In this document: positions 1-9,745 of the stretch, in pieces | Numbering within the stretch: the first letter of the stretch is position 1 | How the letters are laid out: each line of letters starts with the position of its first letter | NCBI RefSeq assembly: GCF_030247185.1 | Contig: NC_080572.1 | Span: 38,293,383-38,357,382, forward strand | Source: Malaya genurostris | Taxonomy: Eukaryota > Arthropoda > Insecta > Diptera > Culicidae | Length of the DNA stretch: 64,000 bases | Reading direction: 5' to 3' | Translations under genes and position numbers: made by a program | The notes under the pieces: generated by a model | What the model saw: only the letters and a program-made list of their open reading frames with translations | Told to the model about the DNA's origin: nothing | Database searches by the model: none

Positions 1-420
1 ACGTTTAGTATCTCCGAACTGATCAATTAGTAGTTTGCGGTTTGTTATATGTCACGCCTGCTCTGTTAAGGTTAGGCTCGTGCAACTGATCTTACGAATC
101 TAAAGAGTTAATTCTACATTTATTTTCAATCATTCAAATTTCAATCAATTCAAACATATATAATCTATTGATCGTACCTGATTAAACGGAAATTCAACTA
201 GCTTTATATAAACTGTTATTCACTGCCAATTACTCGAAACTGTGGCTGGACTATTCTTCTCAAAAACAGTAATTATAGTATAGCTTTCATCTAGTCTCTC
301 TTACTTCCTTTCGTGTTTACATTCCAGTGTAGCCAGTGTAGTTTATTTTCAGGTTTGACCAAGTTTCGGGGGGCCCGCAATCGAGCATTGCAAAGTTGGT
401 TTACTCACATGAAGGTGCGC
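1..420. other. Non-coding, nothing recognised
   Basis: AT-rich sequence with no reading frame resembling a known protein and no repeat structure that I can define. Confidence 0.4.
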
Positions 421-747
421 TTAAGTATTCACGCCACAATTCCAATGGCTTAAAAAGCAACTAATAACGTCGTGGTATCTCAAATCGACAAGCCTCCAGA
501 AATCGTTTTTGTTGTCACTGCCATCCAACCGAAGCTGAAGTCGAGATCCAAGAACTCCCACAACACTATCGATGCAGGTTGAAGTCGCATTACATGGTTC
601 CAGTGTCTCTAGCTTCATACCGACGGCCTGTTTGAAGCATTCGGCAGGAGCGGGTAAACTTCCGGACTCACGCAGGCACTCGGTCCAGTTGAACACATGG
701 AAACTTTCATACTGAAATGGTCCGGTCGATGGAGTAAAAAATTTCAA
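421..747 (-). pseudogene. MBT-repeat fragment (Scm/L(3)mbt-like), probably a broken or partial copy
   Basis: The minus strand encodes about 90 residues that resemble one malignant-brain-tumour (MBT) repeat of Polycomb-group proteins such as Sex comb on midleg. Visible landmarks are FNWTECLRESGSLPAPAECF, then VGMKLETLEP, TSTCI, VVGVLGSRLQLRLDGSD and NKNDFWRLVD. MBT repeats bind mono- or dimethyl-lysine on histones, and the DGSD...FWRLVD core is the strongly conserved part. Compared with family members as I remember them, about ten residues are missing between CFKQ and VGMKLE, apparently in frame, and similarity stops right after FWRLVD, where the frame runs on about 20 residues to a stop. There is no ATG at the start of the similarity, but a plausible splice acceptor (CATTTCAG) precedes it, with the exon starting near 711. 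It could be a lone exon of a gene lying outside the window, but the internal loss and lack of a donor make a decayed duplicate more likely. Confidence 0.55.
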
Positions 748-2214
748 TTAAATAACTTTTCTCGCAAATATTTACACTACTTACACTTCGAGGGCCACTG
801 CTCGCCATTTTCAAAATCGAGTTTTTCACACTGAAAATTCACGTAGATTGTTTGACGTTTGGTCAATTCACGTAAACCTTATGTGATGACTCTATTCATT
901 TTAGGGGATGTTCGTATAACATTCATTTTCGTCAAGTAAAATATTCAATTTGACATTTGAAACCATTCTACGTGATTTTTCAAGTGAATCGAACGTGAAT
1001 TTTTATTTGAGTGCAGATAAATTTTTGAGTTTTGACAGATTTTTGAAAAAATAACCTGGCAACTCTGTCGACAATAGTTGATTGGATTACAAAAAGTAAT
1101 TTGTAGGTATTAGCAATACTATGTGAAACAAATTGTCGATATTGGTAAAATTTAAAAAGAATCGTTGGGTTGTGTAGTGTATCTTGAAAACTGTAGCGAA
1201 CGGTAAGTACACAGTTTATTTTTTCGAGAAGGGAAGGTCTAACTTCCGGTGTGCAGGCCGGTTCGCACTAGTGCGACGAAAATTTGTGTATTTCGAGGAA
1301 GTGAATCAGTGTGGCGACGCCGCGAAACTATCATCGGGAGTCACTGTAAAACTTTACAATCAAAAATAATAAAATAATCGAAAATAACCATAATAACATA
1401 ACCTCAACGGGTGAGATAGATCTCTATAGGTCTCAGCCCCGTCAAGTGTACACACCAGCAAATAAAAAAAGGGAAGGCCTTGTCGATCAGCATTTGATTT
1501 TTTTTATGACAAGAGTAATGCGCTGCTAACCTAGAATTTATTTCTACTTGAATTACCAATTCTATTTTCAAGATTTGAACTGCAAACATATACTTCCGGT
1601 AACTACCGTAAGTAGTACCTGCTGTATCGACGATCAGAGTAAACATCGATCTAGCAAGCTAGTTGAAAATTTTGCTTAGTGTCAATGTTGATTACATCAA
1701 ATTCCGGTTGGTGCATTGGTTTTTTGTCAACAATATTAATGTTTAATTATCTAAAAATTTGATCTTTATGGCTGTAGAGTAAATCAAAACTCCTACGAAC
1801 ACATTGCGACTCATTCATTTAGTAATCACTGGGCGGATTCAGATTGCTTCTAACATGCAATTGTCAGAACTGAGCTTGGTTCACTCCAAAACAATAGCTT
1901 TGTCGAACAGAATATATTTAAGCCCTCGATTCGATCACTATTAACTGAAACTGTAATCTACCTTGAAAATGATTGAAAGACACTAAAATAAACATGAACA
2001 CGATAATTTCAATAATATAAAATTAATACATTATTTCGCTTGTATCGTAAGACGGAGCTTCTTTTATTACAAACATATACTACATCTTTGCAATTAACAG
2101 TATACAGTACTGAAATGCGTCAATCTCACGCATGCATTGCAACCGGTTTGGATTGTGCATTGGATTTCTCACTCACATTTCGACGTGAACATTTCATAAG
2201 GGCACATAAACCAA
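748..2214. other. Non-coding, nothing firmly recognised
   Basis: No convincing gene. Short open frames near 1184-1369 and 1404-1646 lack recognisable domains, and the first has no ATG start. Confidence 0.35.
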
Positions 2215-2400
2215 TGAGAGATTCTCTTTGTTTACTTTCTCTTCAGTAAATAACACCTACATTTTCACGTTCACTTACCAAATTTGCATATAGAATGAAA
2301 GAAAATATCTCCAGTTTTGTAATAGTATTATACATGTAACGAACAATTGCGTAATAACGCAGATATAATCGAAAGAGAAAGTAAACAGAGAGAATCTGTC
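2215..2400. repeat. Degenerate foldback/MITE just upstream of the sulfotransferase gene
   Basis: Two arms of about 27 bp (2215-2243 and 2372-2400) are imperfect inverted copies of each other, with the core TTCTCTnTGTTTACTTTCTC. The same arm sequence forms part of the ends of the clean 257-bp MITE at 30927-31183, so this is a diverged member of that family. It lies 139 bp upstream of the sulfotransferase ATG and may overlap its promoter or 5' UTR. Confidence 0.5.
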
Positions 2401-2538
2401 AATTGTTTTAAGGTCCTTTTTGAAATGTTCACGTCGATTTCTTCTGCTGTATCTAGCGCATACAGCAATTTTTCTTCATTCAATAAGTCGCTGCCACCGC
2501 GACGCCACATTATTTTTCTTGTGCGAAAAACTAGAACA

Positions 2539-3716
2539 ATGTCTTTCGAATATTTGGAAATAAAAGATTCAGTTTACAAAACCACTTGTGAGCAAAGGAA
2601 TGAAGAGGGTTATATCCTAGTCGAACCGAAGGATTATAACCAGATTCCTGTAACATTGCCACATTGGAAACCAGAACCGTGTTGTTTGAATGAAAGGTAT
2701 GTTCAGAATATTTTCACGAGAAATGATGAGCACTAATGCTTGTGCAGGTTTAAAAATCTTGCAGATCGGATAAAACACATGAATGTTCGAGCAGATGACG
2801 TATGGTTGGTAACATATCCAAAGAGTGGGACTACCTGGTGCCAAGAAATGATTTGGCTTATCTGTAACGACCTCGATTACGAGAGTGCAGACAATCTACA
2901 GCTCGACGAAAGATTTCCCTTTATGGAGTGAGTTGAACTTTATCTTAGTCACAGTCGTAACGACGTAAAATCTGTTTGTAGAATAAATGGCCTTCGCGAT
3001 CTTCTTTCTGGTAGAGACTATTATCAAACTGTCCTATCGATGAAATCGCCCAGGTTCATCAAAACTCATTTACCGGTAGGGTTTCTCCCGGATCAAATTT
3101 GGTGTGAAAAACCGAAATTAATTTACGTTAAACGAAACCCGAAAGCGGTAGCTGTTTCTTACTATCACCATTCGGTTTCGCTGCACGGTTACAAAGGCAC
3201 ACTGGACCAGTTTGTTCTTTCCATGCTGAACGAACTTCAGTACTACTCACCGTACCATCGCCATGTGTTGGAATACAACAATCTCGAGTATGGAGGTGCT
3301 ATGTTGCATTTGTGTTTCGAGGATATGAAAAAGGTTTGCGAATATATTAGATTTCTAATGTGTTCAACAATACATCAGATCTGTTTCAATAGGATCTAAC
3401 CGGAACACTGAAGCAAGTTTGTCAATTTTTCAATAAACTTTACTCCGACCAACAACTTGCTAAGTTAGCTCAACATTTGTCATTTGAGTCGATGAAGCAT
3501 AACCCTACCGTTAATCGACAAAGCTATGTGGAACACCTTCTGAAAATAACTGATCGAGACGATAAAATAAATGATGCCAATTATCAATTCATGCGTCGTG
3601 GAGAATCCACCGGATGGAAGAACGAACTGAGTACCGAACTGTCACAAAGGATAGACCGATGGACAGAACAGAATGTAGGCGACCCGAAACAGAGAGAGCT
3701 TTTTCGCTGTGAATAG
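2539..3716 (+). CDS. Cytosolic sulfotransferase (SULT family), four exons
   Basis: Predicted coding exons are 2539-2696, 2748-2927, 2982-3333 and 3393-3716, giving 337 residues; the three introns (51, 54 and 59 bp) all start GT and end AG and keep the frame. Cytosolic sulfotransferases move sulfate from PAPS to hydroxyl or amine groups of small molecules such as steroids, phenols and xenobiotics. The 5'-phosphosulfate loop YPKSGTTW is at residues 76-83. KTHLP with the likely catalytic His is at 140-144, the 3'-phosphate site RNPKAVAVSYYH starts at 164, the conserved MKHNPTVN lies near 264, and the C-terminal PAPS motif RRGESTGWKN begins near 298. Length is normal for the family (about 290-340). 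I chose the ATG at 2539 because upstream in-frame sequence is repeat-derived and family N-termini are short. No key residue is missing, so the enzyme should be functional. The substrate cannot be told from sequence. Confidence 0.93.
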
Positions 3717-4104
3717 GAATGATTGACTGTACCTTTCGGTTAGACTACCGCAGTTTTGTTTAATTAAATTTCAATATTTGACCGGCATGTGTAAATTGTT
3801 TGAGTGTAATATTAAGGAAGAAAAATATCAAACTAATTAAATTTGTAACTTGCTCATAACCATCTTTAAACATCACAGCTAAATAATGTGCTTCTGTTAT
3901 AGCGACCCGGAAATTAGAAGCAGATTTTTTTTCTCATCCTTTAAAGCCTATCAAGGGAGTGTGACGAAAGTGACGACTGAAGAATTGGTTACCTGAAAAC
4001 TGTTGAAACTAATTAATTATTTAAGTTCATGTCTCTTAAATAGATTTAAAGAATCTATGGAAACATCGATCAAATGGAACGGAAATAAGAAAAGAGGTGC
4101 TATA
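3717..4104. other. 3' flank of sulfotransferase gene
   Basis: AT-rich non-coding sequence that should include the sulfotransferase 3' UTR. I see no clean AATAAA close to the stop codon. Confidence 0.4.
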
Positions 4105-4690
4105 CTGCTGGCATGATGGCTGTTGCAGTTCGTGATTCATATGGAGTCTCTTCGTTCCGTCTTCCGTTTACCATAGATTGTCCTCAGCACTTTTTTTTAG
4201 AAATTACCAAGGACGCTTTGGTCCTCTACCAACATAGTCCAGGCCTCGAAGGGTATTTCTGAATCCAAAGTACGCACGATTTGCTGCTGGATTTCTCTGC
4301 TGGTCTCATTATTGGTGGTCATCAGTTAGCTCAAATACAAGAACTCGTCAACCAAGTCGATATTGTAACCAATATTAGCGTTGGGAGGCGTATTTTTTTG
4401 TCTTTAGTACCTCTTTCTCTCATGTATTCTGTTTTCGACTCATTTATAGCCATACGCCTAGCTTCGGCTTTCAGTCCGATGTATATTTTCATCATCTTCT
4501 CAACTGTGGGTCTGCCCTCGGCATCTTAGAGCTTAAGCAGTGTACCTTTAAACTTATATTATTAAATAAAAATAAATCATCTCAAAGTTACGTGTCACAA
4601 TATCAACGTCGTCAGCGAAGCCAAATAGCTGTACGGATTTTCGGAAGATCGTACCATTCGTGTTGATCCTCGCTCGTTTTAGCCGAGTAT
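4105..4690 (-). pseudogene. Degenerate non-LTR reverse transcriptase fragment
   Basis: Read on the minus strand in shifting frames, this stretch keeps recognisable pieces of a LINE reverse transcriptase in the right order: RINTNGTIF, the catalytic palm motif FADDVDIV, a KTEYM motif, VDEFLYL, TSREIQQQ, AYFGFRNTLR and VLRTIYG followed by MNHELQQ. Several frameshifts and stops separate them, and the endonuclease and the N-terminal half of the RT are absent. It is a dead, 5'-truncated copy of a LINE type common in Diptera; I cannot fix the clade. Confidence 0.7.
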
Positions 4691-5648
4691 TATAAGAATA
4701 GCAAGATAGACACGACAAAGTAATTTTGCAACATGACAATGCTGGTCCACATATTGCATAGTCGGTAAAACATACCTAGAAACCCTCAAATGGGAAACCA
4801 TACCCCACCCACCGTGTAGTCAATTGATTCATCCGATTACTATTTGCACCAGTCGTTGCTGCTTAGTCTGGTTGACCAGCACTTCTTCAATTATGATGAA
4901 GTTAAAAAATGGCAAACGGTGAACAATACTATGAATATTGAATTTGCAACCATCCCAATGAATAAATAAATAGATGAACTCATACTTTTAAACGAATATG
5001 AATAAGCCAAACATACTTTCAAACGAATATGAATATTTTCACTCGAATGTATTCGAACGCGACTCGCTCGCCACAAAACAATAAAATAAAAGTCATTTTC
5101 ATTGACTCAAAATAGCTAATAAAAGCCATTTTCTTTGATCAAAATAGCCGAAAATGACGAGAAATAAATGTCACTCTCAGCTTCGCTCGCAAATTATGAG
5201 AACGAGATCCATGTCCATTCAACGACATAATCAGAAAAGTAATTTCAAAATTGTGTTCTTTGTTTCATTTGACCTTTCAGTCATTTTCGGTTTTCAGTGC
5301 AAATCGCATACTGTGCAGTGTCGATATTCAACCGAAGCTTTGAGAATCGATAATGACAGACAACGATTCACAATGATTTTTACCCGTTGGTGCTCGAATC
5401 TGTAGTAATTCTGGTTTCCAAAGAAGCTCTGGGGTGTAATTACTTCGATTTATCATATTTTAAACACTCTTTATAGCCAAACGTCACAAATTTTCAATAT
5501 GTCGATGAAAGAATGAGAATTGAAAATCTACTGGTTCTTCTTGCAGACGTTAGTTTGGGTTCGTCTTGTCATAGGGGAACGAATGACGTTGGTAATTCGG
5601 TTTTGCACGAAATGACATAACCTCACAATATGATCTAGATGACCATCG
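4691..5648. other. Non-coding AT-rich DNA with short local duplications
   Basis: No gene seen. Two near-copies of a short sequence containing AAACGAATATGAAT occur at about 4985-5035, and two similar blocks containing AAAATAG...GCCATTTTC occur at about 5090-5150. Confidence 0.4.
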
Positions 5649-5777
5649 ATAGACAGCTATCAGTGGTTTGTTTACCTGTTCATTCCGTTCCATTTAATTT
5701 TGTTTCGTGGTATTCCCGTATCATACAATTAAGTTCCTTGTTTTTTCAGTGTAAACAAACCACCGATAGTTGTCAAA
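5649..5777. repeat. Small foldback (inverted repeat) element
   Basis: The sequence around 5649-5674 (AGTGGTTTGTTTAC core) is repeated in inverted orientation at 5751-5777 (GTAAACAAACCACC core), with about 75 bp between. Related arms occur at about 5885-5910 and 6637-6660, where they bracket the 702-bp MITE, and a related unpaired end may be present near 60340. This looks like a short non-autonomous DNA element. Confidence 0.5.
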
Positions 5778-5918
5778 GATGAATTTTATTCATCATGAGT
5801 TCATTTATGTCATCATCGTGCAAAACCTAATTAGGTTTAACACGATGACGACACAAATAAACTTAGGATGAATAAAGCCCATGATTGACATGTACCGATG
5901 GTTTGTTTACATTTCAAG

Positions 5919-6620
5919 CACAGACTAACAGACAGGACACTCAAATTAGATTCTTCAATCATTTTAACGGTCATTTCGAATATTCCTTATTTGGGACAGT
6001 ACTGACATGTGTCATGATGGCGCCACGTTACCGTATCAAAAACATCCCGTCTGTCATCTAGACTGTGTTTATTTTTTTCATTTACCAACAGAGTTGCCAT
6101 TTATACAGAATTACCTGTGATGTGTTGATTTGCATATGTCCTTGCGAATTTCATGCAGGATACAGATCTAATACATATTGCCAAAACTATATACATAATT
6201 GTGCCTACTTCTCAGCCTCCTACCCGTTTTGTTACAATATTTACTTGCTTCTGGTCTGCCACTACATAATTTCGGGTGAAAACTACCAACACAATAAAAA
6301 ATAGTCTAGATGAACGACGTTGAGTCAAATAAATGGTTACCTTCCAACATCGCGAAAAAGTTAAATATATTATCAACGTAATCCAATAATTTATTGTGAC
6401 GATTCATTTTTAAATATTATGATGAAATCAGGCATCTCTGCTAGCAGCTGATCGGTGTTGACAAACGAGGGGGAACCAACTAGTAAAAAAAACTTTTACA
6501 TAACACAAGGGGTGTACCGATAGTAAATAGTTCGCGCAGTACAATATAGGTGGAACTAGTGCATCACGAAAAGTGATTTTTATAAGAATTTACTCATACT
6601 GTCATGTCTGTTAGTCTGTG
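5919..6620. mobile_element. 702-bp MITE (copy A) with TIRs and 7-bp target duplication
   Basis: The two ends are inverted copies: CACAGACTAACAGACA at 5919-5934 and its complement at 6605-6620. The 7 bp TTTCAAG directly flanks both ends (5912-5918 and 6621-6627), as expected of a target duplication. No transposase is encoded, so it is non-autonomous; the superfamily is not clear from the ends. A second, interrupted copy in reverse orientation lies at 8095-9745, and a further internal fragment at about 9920-9995. Confidence 0.75.
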
Positions 6621-6976
6621 TTTCAAGTACAAATTAGAACAAACCACCGTTAGCCGTCAAATGGTGTTCATTCAGTGAATTTTGCGAGGTTATGTTATGC
6701 TCGTTTAAAATCTAATTATACTCTCTTTTGTTTCATTGAGAGACGAAAATGCTTCGTCTCTCTTCGATTGTTTTGGATGCGATCATTTACGAATGCGACA
6801 GTAAAAAAACGAATATGAACCTGTTGGATTGGACTCTATAATTGAGAATGCATAGCAATTTTATGTTCTGATCTTCAAGACGATATTAATTTATTGCAAT
6901 GACGATACTTTTTGCCTTTCTAATATAGAAAGGTTATTCAATCACAGTGAAAACCGATAAGCTTTTTTCACATTCA
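6621..6976. other. Non-coding, repeat fragments
   Basis: Holds the right arm of an older inverted-repeat pair (about 6637-6660) and, at about 6910-6945, a fragment of the common family whose end reads GCCTTTCT...AGAAAGGTTAT. No gene. Confidence 0.4.
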
Positions 6977-7330
6977 ACATAACATGTCAATTGTATGGGT
7001 GCGCACGAATTTGATATTTCTCTCCATTACTTCTATGTACGAGATTCGATGCGGACTCGACAGAGGACGTCATGCTCGCAAAAAGGTTGTTGCCAATGAT
7101 TTGTTTGGGAAATGTGAGAGCTGGATACCTTTGCAATATGATGTCTTTGAAGGTATCCAGCTGTCACATTTCACGAACAAATCGCAATACTATCGGTACA
7201 CCCCTTTGTGCATGGCGCCTTCTGGCGAGTCAGCATCGAATCTCGTATATAGATGTAGGGGAGAGAAATGTCAAATTCGTGCACATCAAAATAGCAGCCT
7301 GCGCATCCACACAATTGACATGATAAGTTC
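6977..7330. repeat. About 350-bp near-complete palindrome (foldback element)
   Basis: Almost the whole interval is one inverted repeat. The left arm begins near 6981 with ATGTCAATTGT and the right arm ends near 7324 with ACAATTGACAT. Working inward, matching pairs include GCACGAATTTGA, TACGAGATTCGATGC, AAATGTGA and AGCTGGATACCT, leaving a loop of only about 14 bp around 7132-7146. The left arm lacks about 20 bp present in the right arm. If transcribed it would give a long hairpin. Open frames on both strands here are by-products of the symmetry. Confidence 0.8.
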
Positions 7331-7368
7331 AATATGATGTCGTGCGATGGCGTAGCTAAACTAAAGAC

Positions 7369-7551
7369 TTATTTCTCTCTAAGCTGACAGGGTCTGTTAA
7401 AGTCAGTGTATAGAGTTTCTACATAGTTTCCATTGTCTATAGCTTCTAAAAAGAATGTGATGAATTTCAAGAGATTTGTTGAAATAAAACGACCTTTGAA
7501 AAAGCCATATTGTTTTGGGGTTACGAATATGACCAGTGTTCGGAAAATCAA
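7369..7551 (-). pseudogene. Short LINE reverse transcriptase fragment
   Basis: The minus-strand frame contains QYGFFKGRFISTNLLKF followed by IDNGNYVETLYTDF. This matches the RT region in which a Q(H/Y)GF...R.STN.L motif precedes the first catalytic aspartate (YTDF). Nothing else of the element remains. A related stretch of nucleotides recurs near 10265-10335. Confidence 0.65.
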
Positions 7552-7767
7552 AATTTCGAAAATTGCGACTAAAGCTTTTCAGAACTGATTTTAAGACAAA
7601 AAATTATCGATAAGTAAACTCACTGGAGAAAAGCTCACTACTGATTTTTTGCAAACGCGATTCTCACTGAAACTGATACCACATGGAAAAAAAATCCATT
7701 GTGAAAAGTTCACTAGCGAACATTCGCCTCGAAGATATTTAGGAAAAATTGAATATATCGGGGCTAT

Positions 7768-7858
7768 TCCGTTTGGTATTAGGTCGTTTGGCATAATACC
7801 GTTTGGTATAATACCGTTTAGCATAAAATCATTTGGCGTAATGGTCATTTGGCATTAA
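7768..7858. repeat. Short degenerate tandem repeat, unit about 14-15 bp
   Basis: About six imperfect copies of a unit like CGTTTGGCATAATAC lie head to tail. The apparent repetitive peptide frames on both strands come from the repeat and are not genes. Confidence 0.75.
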
Positions 7859-8193
7859 ATTTACAAATCTTCGGTACTGCGATGGTCGTTTGGAACAACA
7901 GATCAACATGCTGCTTAATACAATTTGTACTAATTGATTTTGGAATCTCAATCCTTTGCAAAATACATGATTAATAAATGCACCGATGATCAGAAACTGA
8001 ATCTTTCTGAAAATGTTCAGTGCGAGTAGGGTGGTCGATAAGTGGATCAATTAATTCAGCAATACCGTGGTGGTGGAGTAATAGCACAGACTAACAGACA
8101 TGACACTATGAGTAAATTTTAAAAAAATAAATGACACTAGTTCCACCTATATTGAACTGCTCGAACTATTTACTATCGGTACACCCCTTTGTG

Positions 8194-8397
8194 CCGGGTT
8201 GGCGGTTCAATGCATAGGGCACTGGTCTTTCAAACCAGTTGTCCTATGTTCGAGCCCCGACCTGGAAGGATTCGTAGTGTCAGTAGAATCGCAGCACTAG
8301 CCATGCAATGGTTCTGTACACGCTGAATCGGCTGCGAAGTCTATTGAAACAGAAGGTCAAATTCCACTACAGGAATGTAATACCAAGACTTTGCTTT
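8194..8397 (+). mobile_element. tRNA-derived SINE (Feilai-like), copy 1
   Basis: A 204-bp element with a tRNA-like head. A region resembling an A box (TTGGCGGTTCAATGC) is followed by a clear B box (GTTCGAGCCCC) at about 8249, then a tRNA-unrelated body ending near CCAAGACTTTGCTTT. Flanking sequences ACACCCCTTTGTG (8181-8193) and ACACCTCTTGTG (8398-8409) are a slightly diverged target duplication, supported by the uninterrupted sequence in MITE copy A. Three further copies are in the window (28856-29067, 31624-43160 split, and 54899-54980). The family name is by resemblance only. Confidence 0.75.
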
Positions 8398-8592
8398 ACA
8401 CCTCTTGTGTTATGTGAAAGTATTTGTTACCAGTACAATTTTTTTTCTCAACGTTGTTCAGAAAAATGTCAGGTACGTGAAACCGATTATTGGTTTGGAA
8501 GCAAGTAAATGTCGTAACAAACTATGGGTTCGATTTTGTATTGCGGTGGAGGATGAGAAGTAGGCACTATTCGGTATTTAGTTTTGGAAATA

Positions 8593-9524
8593 CAGGGTCC
8601 GCCATGTTTTTTTAACATGCAATAAAACACAATCGGTTCATCCGATTTCAAAAATTTTTTTTTTATATTAAAGTACAATCCTTCCGGTTAATTGTGAAGA
8701 ATAATTTCATTCAAATGGCTGCCTCAGCTGGCCTTGCAGTACGCCATACAGTCGGTCCAGTTTTTTAGTACATTTTCGATTGTATGCAGCTTTTTTTCAG
8801 CTATGGCTCCCCGAATATTGTCCTTTAAGGCTTGAATTGTCTCTGGCTTGTCCACATAACACTTATCTTTGACAGCCCCCCAAAGATAATAGTCTAACGA
8901 CGTCAAATCACAGCTCCGAGGCGGCCAAACGACATCCGAATTTCGACTAATAATTCGATTTTCGAAGACTGCGCAGAAGATCGATCGTAGCGTTGTCTGT
9001 GTGGCACGGAGCGCCGTCTTGTTGGAACCAAATGGTGTCTAAGTGTTCCTCTTGAAGTAACGGGAAGAACCAATCGCTAATCATGGCGTGGTAGCGCTCG
9101 CCATTGACCGTGGCGGCGGCGGCTTCTGCCTCATTTTCGAAGAAAAATGGTCTAATGATACCGCCAGACCAAAATCCGCACCAAACTGTCACTCTTTGAG
9201 GATGCATCGGCTTCTCCATGATAACGTGCGGGTTTTCCGTTTCCCAGATGCGACAATTTTGCTTGTTAACCTACCCGCCGAGATGAAAATGTGCCTCATC
9301 GGAGAAGATGATTTTTTGGAAAAAACGGCGTCTTCTTCAAGCTGATCGCAAGCCTAGTTTCAAAGTAAAACTGCACTATTTTCACGCGTTCCTCAAGCGT
9401 ATACATAACCATTTTCGTTCAGCGGAAGGATAAAACTAAGTTTCTGTCAAATCAGAAGTGACATTAAGGTTACTAATGTCGAAATAACCGCTAGTTAAAA
9501 AAAAAAGTTAGATGGCGGACCCTG
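8593..9524 (-). mobile_element. Internally deleted mariner-like (IS630-Tc1-mariner) transposon
   Basis: A 932-bp element with terminal inverted repeats CAGGGTCCGCCAT (8593-8605) and its complement (9512-9524), flanked on both sides by TA, the standard target duplication of this superfamily. It sits in MITE copy B; the unoccupied sequence is seen in copy A, with the TA at 6176-6177. Full-length relatives are about 1.3 kb, and the missing part falls within the transposase N-terminal half. Confidence 0.9.
8724..9412 (-). pseudogene. Broken mariner-like transposase
   Basis: Reading from an ATG at 9412, the first residues (MVMYTLEERVKIVQFY) are the family start. The sequence then jumps by deletion to the catalytic core, losing the helix-turn-helix domains and linker. 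Core landmarks are IFSDEAHFHLGG (first Asp), WFQQDGAPCH (second Asp) and LDYYLWG (third Asp). There is a frame break near 9340, an in-frame stop shortly after HLGG, and a one-base deletion near 8970 after DLLRS. Reading through that deletion, I count 41 residues between the second and third Asp, which would place it with the DD41D group. No active enzyme can be made. Confidence 0.88.
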
Positions 9525-9745
9525 TATGTATTAAATCTGTATCCTGCATGAAATCCGCATGGATTACATTACAGATAACTCTGTATGAATGCCCACTTTT
9601 TTGATAAATGAAAAAAATAAACACAGTCTATATGACAGACTGGATGTTTTTGAATAGGGTTGTGCCTTCATGACATATGCGATTACTGTCCCAACTAATG
9701 AAATATTCAAAATGACCGCTCAAATGTTTAAGGAAACCAATTTGA

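Larger units (their letters stand above)
8095..9745 (-). mobile_element. Second copy (B) of the 5919-6620 MITE, interrupted by a SINE and a mariner-like element
   Basis: Starting with the terminal CACAGACTAACAGACA at 8095, the sequence follows copy A in reverse complement: 8095-8193, then 8398-8592, then 9527 to about 9745, where the final end is lost. The gaps are exactly the SINE at 8194-8397 and the mariner-like element at 8593-9524. Matching blocks include CTATCGGTACACCCC, GAAGCAAGTAAAT and ATCTGTATCCTGCATG. Confidence 0.75.

Noticed and set aside
1184..1369. 61-codon plus-strand frame with a basic composition
   Set aside because: No ATG start, no known family, short.
6984..7337. 117-codon plus-strand frame with an overlapping 83-codon frame
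   Set aside because: Both lie within the 350-bp palindrome and reflect its symmetry.
7591..7858. Repetitive peptide frames (PNGI/PFGI repeats) on both strands
   Set aside because: Translation of the 14-15 bp tandem repeat at 7768-7858.
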